DNA of 13,339 bases from JAYVIQ01 sp043770215 (GCA_043770215.1 JAYVIQ010000074.1:1-13339), one strand, 5' to 3'; positions 1-7,840 are shown, numbered from the stretch's first letter. Made by a program: numbers and translations. The notes: generated from the sequence alone by a model not told the origin.

Positions 1-1965
1 CAACACTTTATTTTGTTTTTCTAATGAGTCTAAATACGTGTGTCGCAATTGAGTCCCATTTTTAAAACCACTAGTATCTTTATCTAGTAATTTTGGAATT
101 CTTTCACCATACCCTTTGGCAGTTAGTCTATTGGCAGTAATTCCTTTGTCTAAAATATTTTTTACTGCTGATTCAGCACGTTTCTGGCTTAAATTGTCAT
201 TGTAAGCTACTGAACCTCTTGCATCAGTATGAGAACCTAATTCTACAAGTATACTAGGGTGCTCTTGTAAAACTCTAGTCATGGCATCTAATACATTTTC
301 AGAAGCTTTTGTAATGTCCCATTTGTCATAATCATAGTAAATAGGAGGGAATTCAATAACCATATTTTTTACAAAAGGCTTTAACTGCAAAGAATCTTTA
401 ACTATAAAATCTCCTTTTAGTTCTTCTTTTTGTTTGGCTGAAAGTGTAATTCCTAAAGTTGAAAAAGATTTTTTAGCCGTTTCATAGCTATCTCTATTTG
501 CTCTAAGAAAGTAGTTTTTCTCTGGTTGAATCTCAAAAGTAAAATTTCCTTGTTTATCAGATACGGTAGATGCCAAATAATTGTCTTTATCGTCTAAGAG
601 CTGAACAGCAGTTTGTGGAAGTATTTCCAATGTTTTGCTTACTGTATCTGACAATACTTTGTAACCTTGTGTTTTGCCCTCTAAAACATATTTTACCTTT
701 GGGTCATATTCAAAATAATATATGTCATCATCCCCTTTTCCTCCTGGTCTATTGCTGGCAAAGTATCCTGTTTTAAGGTCTTTATACACTATCCCAAAAT
801 CATCGTGTGTGCTATTTAGGGGTTTTCCTAGATTAATAATTTCTTTGTGCCCGTCTGCAAATGACTCTAGTTTAAAAATATCTAATTGCCCAAAACCAGG
901 ATGCCCATCAGAAGAAAAATAAAATTCTCCATTGCTTTTTAAATATGGGAAAAGTTCTTCTCTGTCTGTATTTACTGGAGCTCCCATATTGGTAGGGGTA
1001 CCCCAAGTTCCATCTGGAGAAAGTGTAGAGTACCAAATATCATCAGAACCTAAGCCTCCTTCTCTGTTGGATGAAAAATACAATGTTTTTCCATCAGGTG
1101 ATAAAAATGGAGATGAGTCCCAAGCATTTTCATCACTGATTGGCAATCTTTCTGCTTCTGACCATTGACCTTTTACTAATTTAGATTGAAATAAATCTAC
1201 CTCTTTTATATAATCGTTTCTTTTTCCATTTCCACTTCTTGAAAAAATCATAGTCATACCGTCTGGTGTAAATGTAGCACTAGACTCATGTCTTTTTGGT
1301 TCATTTATAAGCTCTGGTAATTTTCTGGCAATGCCGCTTTTCCCAGATCCATCAAACTTGTACTCAAATAAATCTTTGTATCTAGTACCTTGGCCTGGGT
1401 ATATTGGTCCTTCTCCTCTTGAAGAAGTAAAGTAAAGAGTTTTGTCATTATAAATAACTGGCGAATAGTCTATCTCTTCTGTATTTATTTCAGAAAAATT
1501 ATACACTTGATAAAAATCTTTTCTAAAGCCTATATCCATTATTACATCTATGGCTGCAATTTCTTTCTTTGCTCTTGCTTTTAAATCATTATTTACACCC
1601 GTTTTTAAAAATTTTACCAATTGAGACTTTGCTCCTACATAGTTACCATTAGCTTTCATAGATAAAGCATAATAATACTGAGCATTATCTTTATTAGAAC
1701 CGGCAGAAATTGCTTTAAAATAATATTGCTCAGCTTCGTTTAGCCTGTTAGACAATCTATAAGACTCTGCAATGGCAAAAAAAGATTCTTTTTTAGGAGC
1801 CCCAAACTCTACAGCCTGACGCAAATCATGTGCTGCCAAATCATATTCTTCTTTCTCAAACTTCATCATGCCAGAATTGAAAAATTTAGTAGCTTTATTT
1901 ACACATGAACTCAAAAAGGCAAGCGTAATAAATAAAAATAAATAGGGTAATTTGTTAAATTTCAT
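1..1965 (-). CDS. PorE-like OmpA-family lipoprotein (TPR, beta-propeller, CRD, OmpA), C-terminus cut by window edge
   Basis: The frame is open for 655 codons from ATG 1965 to base 1, with no stop, so the gene is partial at its 3' end. A lipoprotein signal ends in LSSC (Cys21). The residues after Cys21 are VNKAT, with no acidic surface-export signal, so the protein probably sits in the periplasmic leaflet. Domains in order are TPR-like helices (about 24-150), PD40/WD40-like beta-propeller blades (about 165-420, with motifs such as LYFSSNREGGLGSDD and GGKGDDDIY), a carboxypeptidase-regulatory-like fold (about 425-490), and an OmpA peptidoglycan-binding domain from about 535. Asp581 (in HTDARG) and Arg596 (in LSQKRA), 15 residues apart, match the diaminopimelate-binding pair of OmpA domains. 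Perhaps 20-40 residues are missing. The architecture is that of Porphyromonas PorE, a T9SS-associated lipoprotein; the link to T9SS here is inferred from that and from the neighbouring porP-like gene. It is the last visible gene of the minus-strand cluster, 131 bp after its paralogue. Confidence 0.9.
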   Translation of the reverse strand, partial: MKFNKLPYLFLFITLAFLSSCVNKATKFFNSGMMKFEKEEYDLAAHDLRQAVEFGAPKKESFFAIAESYRLSNRLNEAEQYYFKAISAGSNKDNAQYYYALSMKANGNYVGAKSQLVKFLKTGVNNDLKARAKKEIAAIDVIMDIGFRKDFYQVYNFSEINTEEIDYSPVIYNDKTLYFTSSRGEGPIYPGQGTRYKDLFEYKFDGSGKSGIARKLPELINEPKRHESSATFTPDGMTMIFSRSGNGKRNDYIKEVDLFQSKLVKGQWSEAERLPISDENAWDSSPFLSPDGKTLYFSSNREGGLGSDDIWYSTLSPDGTWGTPTNMGAPVNTDREELFPYLKSNGEFYFSSDGHPGFGQLDIFKLESFADGHKEIINLGKPLNSTHDDFGIVYKDLKTGYFASNRPGGKGDDDIYYFEYDPKVKYVLEGKTQGYKVLSDTVSKTLEILPQTAVQLLDDKDNYLASTVSDKQGNFTFEIQPEKNYFLRANRDSYETAKKSFSTLGITLSAKQKEELKGDFIVKDSLQLKPFVKNMVIEFPPIYYDYDKWDITKASENVLDAMTRVLQEHPSILVELGSHTDARGSVAYNDNLSQKRAESAVKNILDKGITANRLTAKGYGERIPKLLDKDTSGFKNGTQLRHTYLDSLEKQNKVL

Positions 1966-2018
1966 TGTTTCTACTTTCTATCTGTCTATTATAATACAAT
2001 TTAGCGAATAAATATTCA

Positions 2019-2085
2019 ATTTTGAGTAAACTCTTGATGACACTAAAACTAGTTACACTATTTAAAACTAAATTTCACTCAAAAT
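2019..2085. repeat. Inverted repeat in the gap between the two OmpA-family genes
   Basis: Two 9-base arms, ATTTTGAGT (2019-2027) and ACTCAAAAT (2077-2085), are perfect inverted copies about 49 bases apart. Between them lie a palindrome AACTAGTT and two direct copies of ACACTA (2040-2045 and 2055-2060). The rest of the 131-bp gap (1966-2096) is AT-rich. I see no Bacteroidetes-type promoter or U-tract terminator in it. The repeat could be a weak mRNA structure or chance in AT-rich DNA. Confidence 0.35.
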
Positions 2086-2096
2086 GATTTGTTATA

Positions 2097-4373
2097 TTAT
2101 TTTGTGATCAGCCCAAGCCTGTTGCACATAGATTCTCTATTTTTATCAAAAGCAGTTGTTTCATTTAATTCAATTGCATCAGAGACTAAATTTTTGTTTA
2201 TACCCGTTACTTTAATTTCGGTACGTCTATTTTGGGCATGCAATTCGTCTAAACATGTTACGCCATCTTTGCATAGGTTTAGTAATTGAGACTCTCCATA
2301 TCCTTTAAAGCTAATGTTATTAGAAGAAACTCCTTGTGCCACAATATAGTCACGTGCAGCTTGTGCTCTTTTTGTAGAAAGAGTTGTATTTGCAATTGAA
2401 GAGCCTCTTGCGTCTGTATGTGCTCCTAACTCTACTGTAATACTTGGATTATCTTTTATAAATTGCACTACTTTATTTAACTCCAAAGCTGCATCTGAAC
2501 GAATTTCGTATTTATTTACATCATAAAGCACGTTTTTTACTTCCATTTTTTGATTCAATTCTAGTTTGCGCAATTTCAAAGGTTCAGCAGTTGTTTGGGT
2601 TTCTTTTACAGCATTTGTTGTGCCAAATGAAACACAATGTACCAAATACCCTTTTGGGGCTGATTTTACTACATATTCTGTGTTTGGTTCTAGGTCTAAT
2701 TTATATTTTCCAAATTCATCTGTTAGTAGTTTCTGTACTTTTTTAGTTTTTGAATTTAGTAAAAATAATGAGGTATTTGCCATTGGTAGATTATTTGCGT
2801 TATCTACAATATTAAACTCAAATGGAACTTTTGTTGGTTTTGGCAAATTTTTCACCAAAATCATTTCTATTGGGTTTATTTTTTTAATGTGTTTTTTAGT
2901 CAAGTCTAAAAAAGCAGCTGAATTTATTAAATTTTCTTTTGATGCAATGACCTCATACTTGCTTCCTGCATTAAGATTCAATTCAAACCCTCCTAATTCA
3001 TCTGAATACAATTCTTGCATTGTACCAGTGTTTATGTTTTGAACAGAAATTTTAACGTCGCTAAGGATTTTTCTAGAATAAATATCCTCTTCATCTGTTC
3101 TCCAATAAGATTTACCCGTAATTTTCATTGGCGGTTGTTCATTTACATGTACTCCATAAATATCATCATCGCCTTTACCTCCAACTCTATCCGAAGCAAA
3201 ATAACCGACTTTTTTAGGATTTAATATGAAGCCAAAATCATCTGAGGCAGAGTTTATTGGGCTGCCCATATTTTTAGGCGATAGAAAACTTCCATTATTA
3301 ATTTCTGCCATATAACTATCCAATCCGCCTAATCCAAAATGACCTTCTGAGGCAAAGTATAAAATACCTTCTTCAGAAATAAATGGGGTGCGTTCATTGG
3401 ATTCTGTATTTACTTTGTGGCCTAAGTTTGTTGGTTCAGACCAGTCTGTACCCGTCCAAGTGCTTTTGTAAATATCTGTACCGCCAAAACCTCCTGGCTT
3501 GTCTGATATAAAATACAAAGTATTTCCGTCTAAAGATACACTTGGCTCGCCAGTAGAATAATCATTTGAATTGTATTTAAATGGAGTTATGCTTGACCAT
3601 TTCCCGTGTGAGTTTAGAGTGGCACTATACATATTTATCATATTTACCCCTTTTTTGCTTCGGTCAAATTTGCCATTGTTGTAATTATTTCTTGTAAAAT
3701 AGGCTGTTTTTTTATCTGGTGAGAATGCAATGGAACCTTCGTGGTATTTACTGTTTATATTTTTGTCAAACTTGGCTACTTTGCCATTTTTATCTACATA
3801 AAATAAATCTAAGTAGTTTTTGTTGTTCCAACTAAATTTTCTTTTCAAGCCAAAGTCAGTGCTTCTGGCAGATGAAAACACAACACTATCGCCATAAAAC
3901 ATTGGTGCAAAATCTGAATCTATAGAATTAAAATCCAAATTTTTTACTTGATATAAAGCAGAGTCTTGAAAAAATTCATTGATGTGGTTTATGCCATATA
4001 CTTTTTCTTCTGCCAATAACTTATCTGATGCAAGCCCTTTGTATTTTTCATAATATGGTAATGCTTCTTGGTATCTGCCTAAAGAACTTAAGGCTTGGGC
4101 ATAATTTAAATAGTGTATGGGTTCTAAATCATTTCTGTCTATAACTTCTTTATACCAGCGCACTGTCTCTACAGAATTATTTACATAAGCATAAATTTTT
4201 GCTAGTTGAAGTTGAGCGTATGCATCGTCTTTTTTAAATAAAAATGCTTTATAGAAATAGGCTGATTTTTCAAAATTATATTTCGAGAAATATTTATCCG
4301 CTCTTTTTAGGGTTAGTTGTGCGTAACCAGTCACACAAGCAAAAAGAATTGGCAAGAAGATTATTTTTTTCAT
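2097..4373 (-). CDS. PorE-like OmpA-family protein (TPR, beta-propeller, two CRD-like domains, OmpA), periplasmic
   Basis: 758 residues, ATG start at 4373. The signal peptide has the form MKKIIFLPILFACVTGYA|Q, cut by signal peptidase I. Cys13 gives only a poor, early lipobox, so I favour a soluble periplasmic protein. Domains: TPR-like helices (about 20-130), PD40 beta-propeller (about 150-410, with repeated blades containing YFxSD and GGxGxxDIY), two carboxypeptidase-regulatory-like folds (about 415-480 and 515-580), and an OmpA peptidoglycan-binding domain (about 610-730). Asp654 in HTDARG and Arg669 in LSTKRA are the expected diaminopimelate ligands, and NRRTEIKVTG closes the domain. A tail of about 30 residues follows. 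It lies 13 bp after the porP/sprF-like gene and shares its architecture with the next gene, so the two look like diverged tandem paralogues. The likely role, by analogy with PorE and with OmpA proteins paired to PorP, is anchoring a PorP-type outer-membrane protein to the cell wall. Confidence 0.92.
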   Translation of the reverse strand: MKKIIFLPILFACVTGYAQLTLKRADKYFSKYNFEKSAYFYKAFLFKKDDAYAQLQLAKIYAYVNNSVETVRWYKEVIDRNDLEPIHYLNYAQALSSLGRYQEALPYYEKYKGLASDKLLAEEKVYGINHINEFFQDSALYQVKNLDFNSIDSDFAPMFYGDSVVFSSARSTDFGLKRKFSWNNKNYLDLFYVDKNGKVAKFDKNINSKYHEGSIAFSPDKKTAYFTRNNYNNGKFDRSKKGVNMINMYSATLNSHGKWSSITPFKYNSNDYSTGEPSVSLDGNTLYFISDKPGGFGGTDIYKSTWTGTDWSEPTNLGHKVNTESNERTPFISEEGILYFASEGHFGLGGLDSYMAEINNGSFLSPKNMGSPINSASDDFGFILNPKKVGYFASDRVGGKGDDDIYGVHVNEQPPMKITGKSYWRTDEEDIYSRKILSDVKISVQNINTGTMQELYSDELGGFELNLNAGSKYEVIASKENLINSAAFLDLTKKHIKKINPIEMILVKNLPKPTKVPFEFNIVDNANNLPMANTSLFLLNSKTKKVQKLLTDEFGKYKLDLEPNTEYVVKSAPKGYLVHCVSFGTTNAVKETQTTAEPLKLRKLELNQKMEVKNVLYDVNKYEIRSDAALELNKVVQFIKDNPSITVELGAHTDARGSSIANTTLSTKRAQAARDYIVAQGVSSNNISFKGYGESQLLNLCKDGVTCLDELHAQNRRTEIKVTGINKNLVSDAIELNETTAFDKNRESMCNRLGLITK

Positions 4374-4386
4374 GGTAGTGTACTAG

Positions 4387-5304
4387 TTAGAAATATCTTG
4401 GAGATAACATTGCCTTGCGCTTAAAACTAAATAAATAACTAAGCATAAATTCATGCGAACCGTTTGAATAATTTTTGAGTTTATTGGTAGTCATATCGTA
4501 AGCATAGCCTATGCTAAGCTGATCTGAAATATGGTATTGGGCTATAACGTCTAGAGACTCAAAAGATCTGTAAGATACCCCCAACCAAATTTTATCTATA
4601 AACAAGAAATTTGCATTTAAGTCTACAGATGCCTTGGAGTTTGTTGCCATTTTTACCAAAATGTTTGGTTTAAATTTTATATTCTGATGCAAATCAATGA
4701 TGTGCCCAGCATAAATAAAGAAATGCCTTCTTTGGCCATAAGTAAGGTTATTGGAGGAATATTCGTTTTCTAAAATTCTTGGTAATGAAACACCAATAAA
4801 TGTTTTTTTAGAGTGGTAATAAATACCAGTACCAAAGTTTACTTTGCTACCTGTAATGTTATTAGATGTACTAAAATTTGGATCTAGTTCTACACCTTGC
4901 AAATCAGAAAAATTATAATCTAGTTTTTCAAGGCCAGCACTAAGCCCAAAAGATAGCTTAGCATTTTCTGATATTGGCAAAATATAAGATGCAGACGCAT
5001 TCCCAAGAAAGCTTTTGCTTGCACCTATTTTATCGTTTACAAGTTGTAATCCAAGTCCAATTTTGTCTCCACTTACAGGCGAATGTAAAGAAAACGCGTA
5101 TGATTGTGGAGCCCCATCAATATTCAACCATTGTTTTCTCCAAATAAAGTTAGTGCTTATTGCTTCATGAGAACCTGCATAGGCAGGATTTAAGGTCAAT
5201 CCATTAAACATATATTGAGTAAACATTACATCTTGCTGTGCAAAAACTGTAGCCATGTTTATAAAAGAACAAATTGCCAAAAGTATATATACTAATTTTT
5301 TCAT
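4387..5304 (-). CDS. PorP/SprF family T9SS-associated outer-membrane protein
   Basis: 305 residues, the usual length for the family, ATG start at 5304. A signal peptide with a cut near VFA|QQ is followed at once by the family hallmark: QQDVMFTQYMFNGLTLNPAYAGS (residues about 23-45, the N-terminal beta-strand signature of PorP/SprF). The rest alternates polar and aromatic residues, as expected of a beta-barrel, and the protein ends in an aromatic residue (PRYF), typical of outer-membrane proteins. In this family SprF is required for export of the type B cargo SprB in Flavobacterium, and PorP binds the lipoprotein PorE in Porphyromonas. Here it sits 21 bp after a type B cargo gene and 13 bp before a PorE-like gene, so it probably serves that cargo. 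Because many genomes carry several paralogues, I give no specific gene symbol. Confidence 0.93.
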   Translation of the reverse strand: MKKLVYILLAICSFINMATVFAQQDVMFTQYMFNGLTLNPAYAGSHEAISTNFIWRKQWLNIDGAPQSYAFSLHSPVSGDKIGLGLQLVNDKIGASKSFLGNASASYILPISENAKLSFGLSAGLEKLDYNFSDLQGVELDPNFSTSNNITGSKVNFGTGIYYHSKKTFIGVSLPRILENEYSSNNLTYGQRRHFFIYAGHIIDLHQNIKFKPNILVKMATNSKASVDLNANFLFIDKIWLGVSYRSFESLDVIAQYHISDQLSIGYAYDMTTNKLKNYSNGSHEFMLSYLFSFKRKAMLSPRYF

Positions 5305-5325
5305 ATTTTAAGCGAACTAAATTGT

Positions 5326-5970
5326 TTATTTATTACCTATAAACATCAAATAACCACTGACATTAAACTTTAAAGAGGGTATTTCTACTACATAAAAATA
5401 GGTTCCGTCCAGTACTTCTTCTCCACTGTTTGACTGACCTACCCAATTTTTACTAGAATTATTTGCATCATAATTTTGTTCTGAAAAAATCTTTGTACCC
5501 CATCTATTAAAAATCTGAACAGAAACCTTAGCTGTTTTGTAATCCACATTTTTTATTCCAAATGCATCATTTATACCATCTCCATCAGGCGAAACACCCT
5601 CTATAACTAATGGGCTATAAATGGGCATTATTGTAAAACTTACTCTTGCTGTTTTACAACTGTCTCTACAAATTCTATAAACCAACTCATCTTTACCATT
5701 ATACCCTATAAATGGTGTGTATTTAAATTCACTGCCTGTAGTATCTAATGTTCCATGGTTGGGCAACACAACTGGCGTAATTTCACTTTTGTTTAATGCA
5801 CTATTTCCTATTGTTTCTAAAACAACAGCTTCATCCTCAAACAAAGTTTTATGATCATCTAGTGTAACAAGGTTTTGAGCATTTACTTTAGAGAAACAAC
5901 CAAAAATTATACTGGTTAAACAACACAAAAATTGATTACGTGTAAAACTTTTTTTATTCATACAAGACAT
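5326..5970 (-). CDS. Minimal T9SS type B cargo protein: signal peptide, one Ig-like domain, gliding-type C-terminal sorting domain
   Basis: 214 residues from ATG 5970. A second in-frame ATG at 5961 (MNKKSFTRNQF) gives a more typical signal peptide and may be the true start. The signal cut is near VNA|Q (residue 32). Residues about 35-115 form one Ig/cadherin-like module of the kind repeated in large Bacteroidetes adhesins: an FEDEAVVL start, a GYNGKDELVYRIC core, and a Cys101/Cys105 pair that may form a disulphide. Residues about 120-214 are a type B (CHU_C, gliding motility) sorting domain with SPDGDGIND (127-135), IFNRWG (153-158) and LDGTYFYV (187-194). Proteins with this domain are exported by the T9SS and shown on the surface or secreted. 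It is first in a tight cluster with porP/sprF-like and OmpA-family genes. Most cargoes in such clusters are far larger, so this one is either a minimal form or the remnant of a repeat-bearing adhesin. Confidence 0.88.
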   Translation of the reverse strand: MSCMNKKSFTRNQFLCCLTSIIFGCFSKVNAQNLVTLDDHKTLFEDEAVVLETIGNSALNKSEITPVVLPNHGTLDTTGSEFKYTPFIGYNGKDELVYRICRDSCKTARVSFTIMPIYSPLVIEGVSPDGDGINDAFGIKNVDYKTAKVSVQIFNRWGTKIFSEQNYDANNSSKNWVGQSNSGEEVLDGTYFYVVEIPSLKFNVSGYLMFIGNK

Positions 5971-6008
5971 GTTATAATACCTAAATTAAAATAAAATTTA
6001 TGGATGCA

Positions 6009-6025
6009 TCACTAGAATTTAGTGA
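6009..6025. promoter_or_regulatory. Inverted repeat in the divergent spacer between the T9SS cluster and fabF (possible operator)
   Basis: TCACTA (6009-6014), five spacer bases and TAGTGA (6020-6025) form a perfect 6-bp dyad in the 116-bp spacer between two divergent genes. Size and position would suit a regulator site or a small 5'-leader hairpin of the minus-strand transcript. No close match to TTTG-N19-TAnnTTTG lies around it on either strand, so the promoters themselves are not resolved. A chance dyad in AT-rich DNA is possible. Confidence 0.3.
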
Positions 6026-6086
6026 ATATAACCATTTAATTTTTAAATTGGACAAAATAACGTTGCATAAAAATTAATTTACCGTC

Positions 6087-7331
6087 TTGAAAAGAGTAGT
6101 AATAACAGGACTAGGAGGCATAACTCCTCTTGGCAATACCATAACAAAAACTTGGCAAAATCTAGTAAATGGGTTTAGTGGAGCTTCATCTATTACGCAT
6201 TTCGACACCAGTAATTCAGTTACAAAAATCGCTTGTGAAGTGAAAGGTTTTGACCCATTTGATTTTTTAGACAAAAAAGACATCAATAAACTAGATTTAG
6301 TCTCTCAGTACTCACTAATTGCTTGTAATGAAGCAATTATTGAAAGTAAACTACTACTAACATCCATAGATAAAGCTAGAGTTGGTGTAATTTGGGGCAC
6401 CGGAAATGGTGGGGCAACTACCTATGAAAACACATTAAAAGAATTGTATACGGGCGCATCTAAAAAAGTATCTCCTTATTTTGTACCAAAAGTATTGTTA
6501 GATACTTCGTCAGGCATAATTTCTATAAAACACGGGCTAAGAGGGGTAAATTATACAACCGTATCTGCTTGCGCATCTGCCTCTACGGCTATAGCAGATG
6601 CTTTTAATTACATCCGATGGGGAAAGGCAGACGCCATAATTACTGGCGGTGCAGATGCCCCTATTTGCGCATCTTTAATTGCAGGATTTAACTCTTTAAA
6701 AGCTTTATCTACTAAAAATGATGCTCCTCTTACTGCTAGCAGGCCTTTTGATGCAGCTAGAGATGGCTTTGTTATGGGCGAGGGTAGTGTTGCGTTTGTG
6801 GTTGAATCGCTAGATACTGCATTGGCAAGAAATGCAAACATACTTGCAGAGATAGTAGGTACAGGCATAAATGCTGATGCATATCATATGACCGCTGGCC
6901 ACCCAGATGGGCAAGGTGCTATTGCTTGTATACGCCTGGCTTTAGAAGAGGCTGGTATAGATTTTGAACAATTAGATTACCTAAATGCACACGCTACTTC
7001 TACTCCCGTAGGAGATTTGGCAGAATCATATGCTTTAAAAAATTTAAGCTCAAACAAAAAATCTCCTTGGATTGGGGCAACAAAAAGCATGACTGGCCAT
7101 TTGATGGGCGCAGCTGGTGCTCTTGAGGCTGCAATTTGTGTTCTGGCTGTACAACAAAACACAATACCACCAACCATAAATTTAGATTCTCTAGACTCAA
7201 AAATAGATGCTCACCTTAGAATTGTTGGTAAAAATGCGATAAAAAACGAAGTTGTAGAGTACGCCCTATCAAATAATTTTGGGTTTGGAGGACACAATGG
7301 GGCTATTATTTTTAAAAAATTTACAGTATGA
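6087..7331 (+). CDS. fabF: 3-oxoacyl-[acyl-carrier-protein] synthase, FabF (KAS II) type
   Basis: 414 residues. It condenses malonyl-ACP with acyl-ACP in the cytoplasm (fatty-acid elongation, or a related polyene/polyketide route). The start must be TTG 6087: an in-frame TAA lies at 6075, and TTG gives the canonical KRVVITGLG opening. The catalytic set is complete: Cys162 in VSACASA, His302 in NAHATSTPVGD, Lys333 in GATKSMTGH and His338. Phe400 in GFGG matches the gatekeeper of E. coli FabF. Length is normal. Two variations stand out. The loop that is GSGIGG in E. coli FabF is GTGNGG here, placing Asn107 where an acyl-pocket Ile usually lies, and the C-terminal motif is GFGGHN rather than GFGGTN. 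No acpP or rnc gene is adjacent, as is often seen for the housekeeping copy, so it may be a paralogue. It overlaps the next gene by four bases (ATGA) and diverges from the T9SS-type cluster. Confidence 0.92.
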   Translation: MKRVVITGLGGITPLGNTITKTWQNLVNGFSGASSITHFDTSNSVTKIACEVKGFDPFDFLDKKDINKLDLVSQYSLIACNEAIIESKLLLTSIDKARVGVIWGTGNGGATTYENTLKELYTGASKKVSPYFVPKVLLDTSSGIISIKHGLRGVNYTTVSACASASTAIADAFNYIRWGKADAIITGGADAPICASLIAGFNSLKALSTKNDAPLTASRPFDAARDGFVMGEGSVAFVVESLDTALARNANILAEIVGTGINADAYHMTAGHPDGQGAIACIRLALEEAGIDFEQLDYLNAHATSTPVGDLAESYALKNLSSNKKSPWIGATKSMTGHLMGAAGALEAAICVLAVQQNTIPPTINLDSLDSKIDAHLRIVGKNAIKNEVVEYALSNNFGFGGHNGAIIFKKFTV

Positions 7332-7666
7332 TTTTTATTGTATCAAAATTTTTGGTGCGTTTGCTTTCTTTTGGTTCAGCAAACGCAATGGCGCTCTTTC
7401 CTTTTGTACTTGCCAAAGAAAAAAACCTTGCCAAGTACATCATAAATCATGAAAAAATACATTTAAAACAACAGCTAGAGCTACTTATTTTACCGTTTTA
7501 TTTGTGGTATATAATTGAGTTTTTGGTATTATTGGTTAAGTATAAAAACAAAAAGCTGGCCTACATAAATATCTGTTTTGAAAAAGAAGCCTACCAAAAT
7601 CATTACAATTTTATTTATAGAAAAAAAAGGAAGCCTTACTCTTTTTTGGAGTACTATAAAAAGTAA
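7328..7666 (+). CDS. Small membrane protein with an HExxH motif, function unknown
   Basis: 112 residues, ATG start at 7328 overlapping the fabF stop in ATGA, which suggests translational coupling. I do not recognise a named family. The motif HEKIH (41-45) is the zinc-binding signature of gluzincin-type metallopeptidases. Glu85 or Glu87 in CFEKEAY, about 40 residues on, could be the third zinc ligand. A strongly hydrophobic segment (about 51-71, LELLILPFYLWYIIEFLVLLV) directly after the motif is probably a membrane helix, and a weaker hydrophobic stretch (about 1-29) precedes it. The C-terminus is rich in Lys, Arg and Tyr. The arrangement recalls a stripped-down M56/BlaR1-like or M48-like peptidase core, but at this size it may be a non-enzymatic relative. 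The overlap implies that it is made together with FabF; a role in lipid or envelope biology is inference only. Confidence 0.78.
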   Translation: MIFIVSKFLVRLLSFGSANAMALFPFVLAKEKNLAKYIINHEKIHLKQQLELLILPFYLWYIIEFLVLLVKYKNKKLAYINICFEKEAYQNHYNFIYRKKRKPYSFLEYYKK

Positions 7667-7806
7667 TTTTATTCTAGAAAAGATTAACTATTAAACTGAT
7701 TTGTATACTAATACATAAAAATGGGCAATAGTAAAGAAAGCCAAAGATAGTTTTTGATTTTCTTAAAAGAATATTTGATGTCATGGTTAAAGATTCACTT
7801 TTGAAC

Positions 7807-7838
7807 AAAAAAAAAGGTTTACATTTCTGTAAACCTTT
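7807..7838 (-). terminator. Rho-independent terminator of the tRNA-Val gene
   Basis: On the minus strand, three bases after the mature tRNA end, an 11-bp perfect stem (AAAGGTTTACA paired with TGTAAACCTTT) is closed by a GAAA tetraloop and runs into a tract of nine T (7815 down to 7807, three of them in the stem). This is a strong intrinsic terminator. Plus-strand transcripts from the fabF pair would also meet the hairpin, but with a weaker T run after it, so it may serve both directions in part. Confidence 0.9.
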
Positions 7839-7840
7839 GT

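Noticed and set aside
1..1965. The first OmpA-family gene as a truncated pseudogene
   Set aside because: The frame is intact to the very first base and stops only because the window ends inside the OmpA domain.
2566..3042. 158-codon open frame on the plus strand
   Set aside because: It lies wholly antisense to the well-supported 758-residue OmpA-family gene, shows no domain, and is explained as a shadow frame in AT-rich DNA.
4335..4373. Lipoprotein signal in the 758-residue OmpA-family protein (LFAC, Cys13)
   Set aside because: Phe at the -2 position and a very short hydrophobic run make it a poor lipobox; the VTGYA|Q signal peptidase I site fits better.
6053..6060. Possible minus-strand -7 box (TTATTTTG) for the type B cargo gene
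   Set aside because: The TA and TTTG parts are one base too close, and no TTTG lies at the right distance upstream.
7720..7749. Nine-codon ATG frame in the spacer after the HExxH gene
   Set aside because: It is too short, with no sign of translation signals. Apart from the terminator, the spacer 7667-7840 shows nothing else that I can support.
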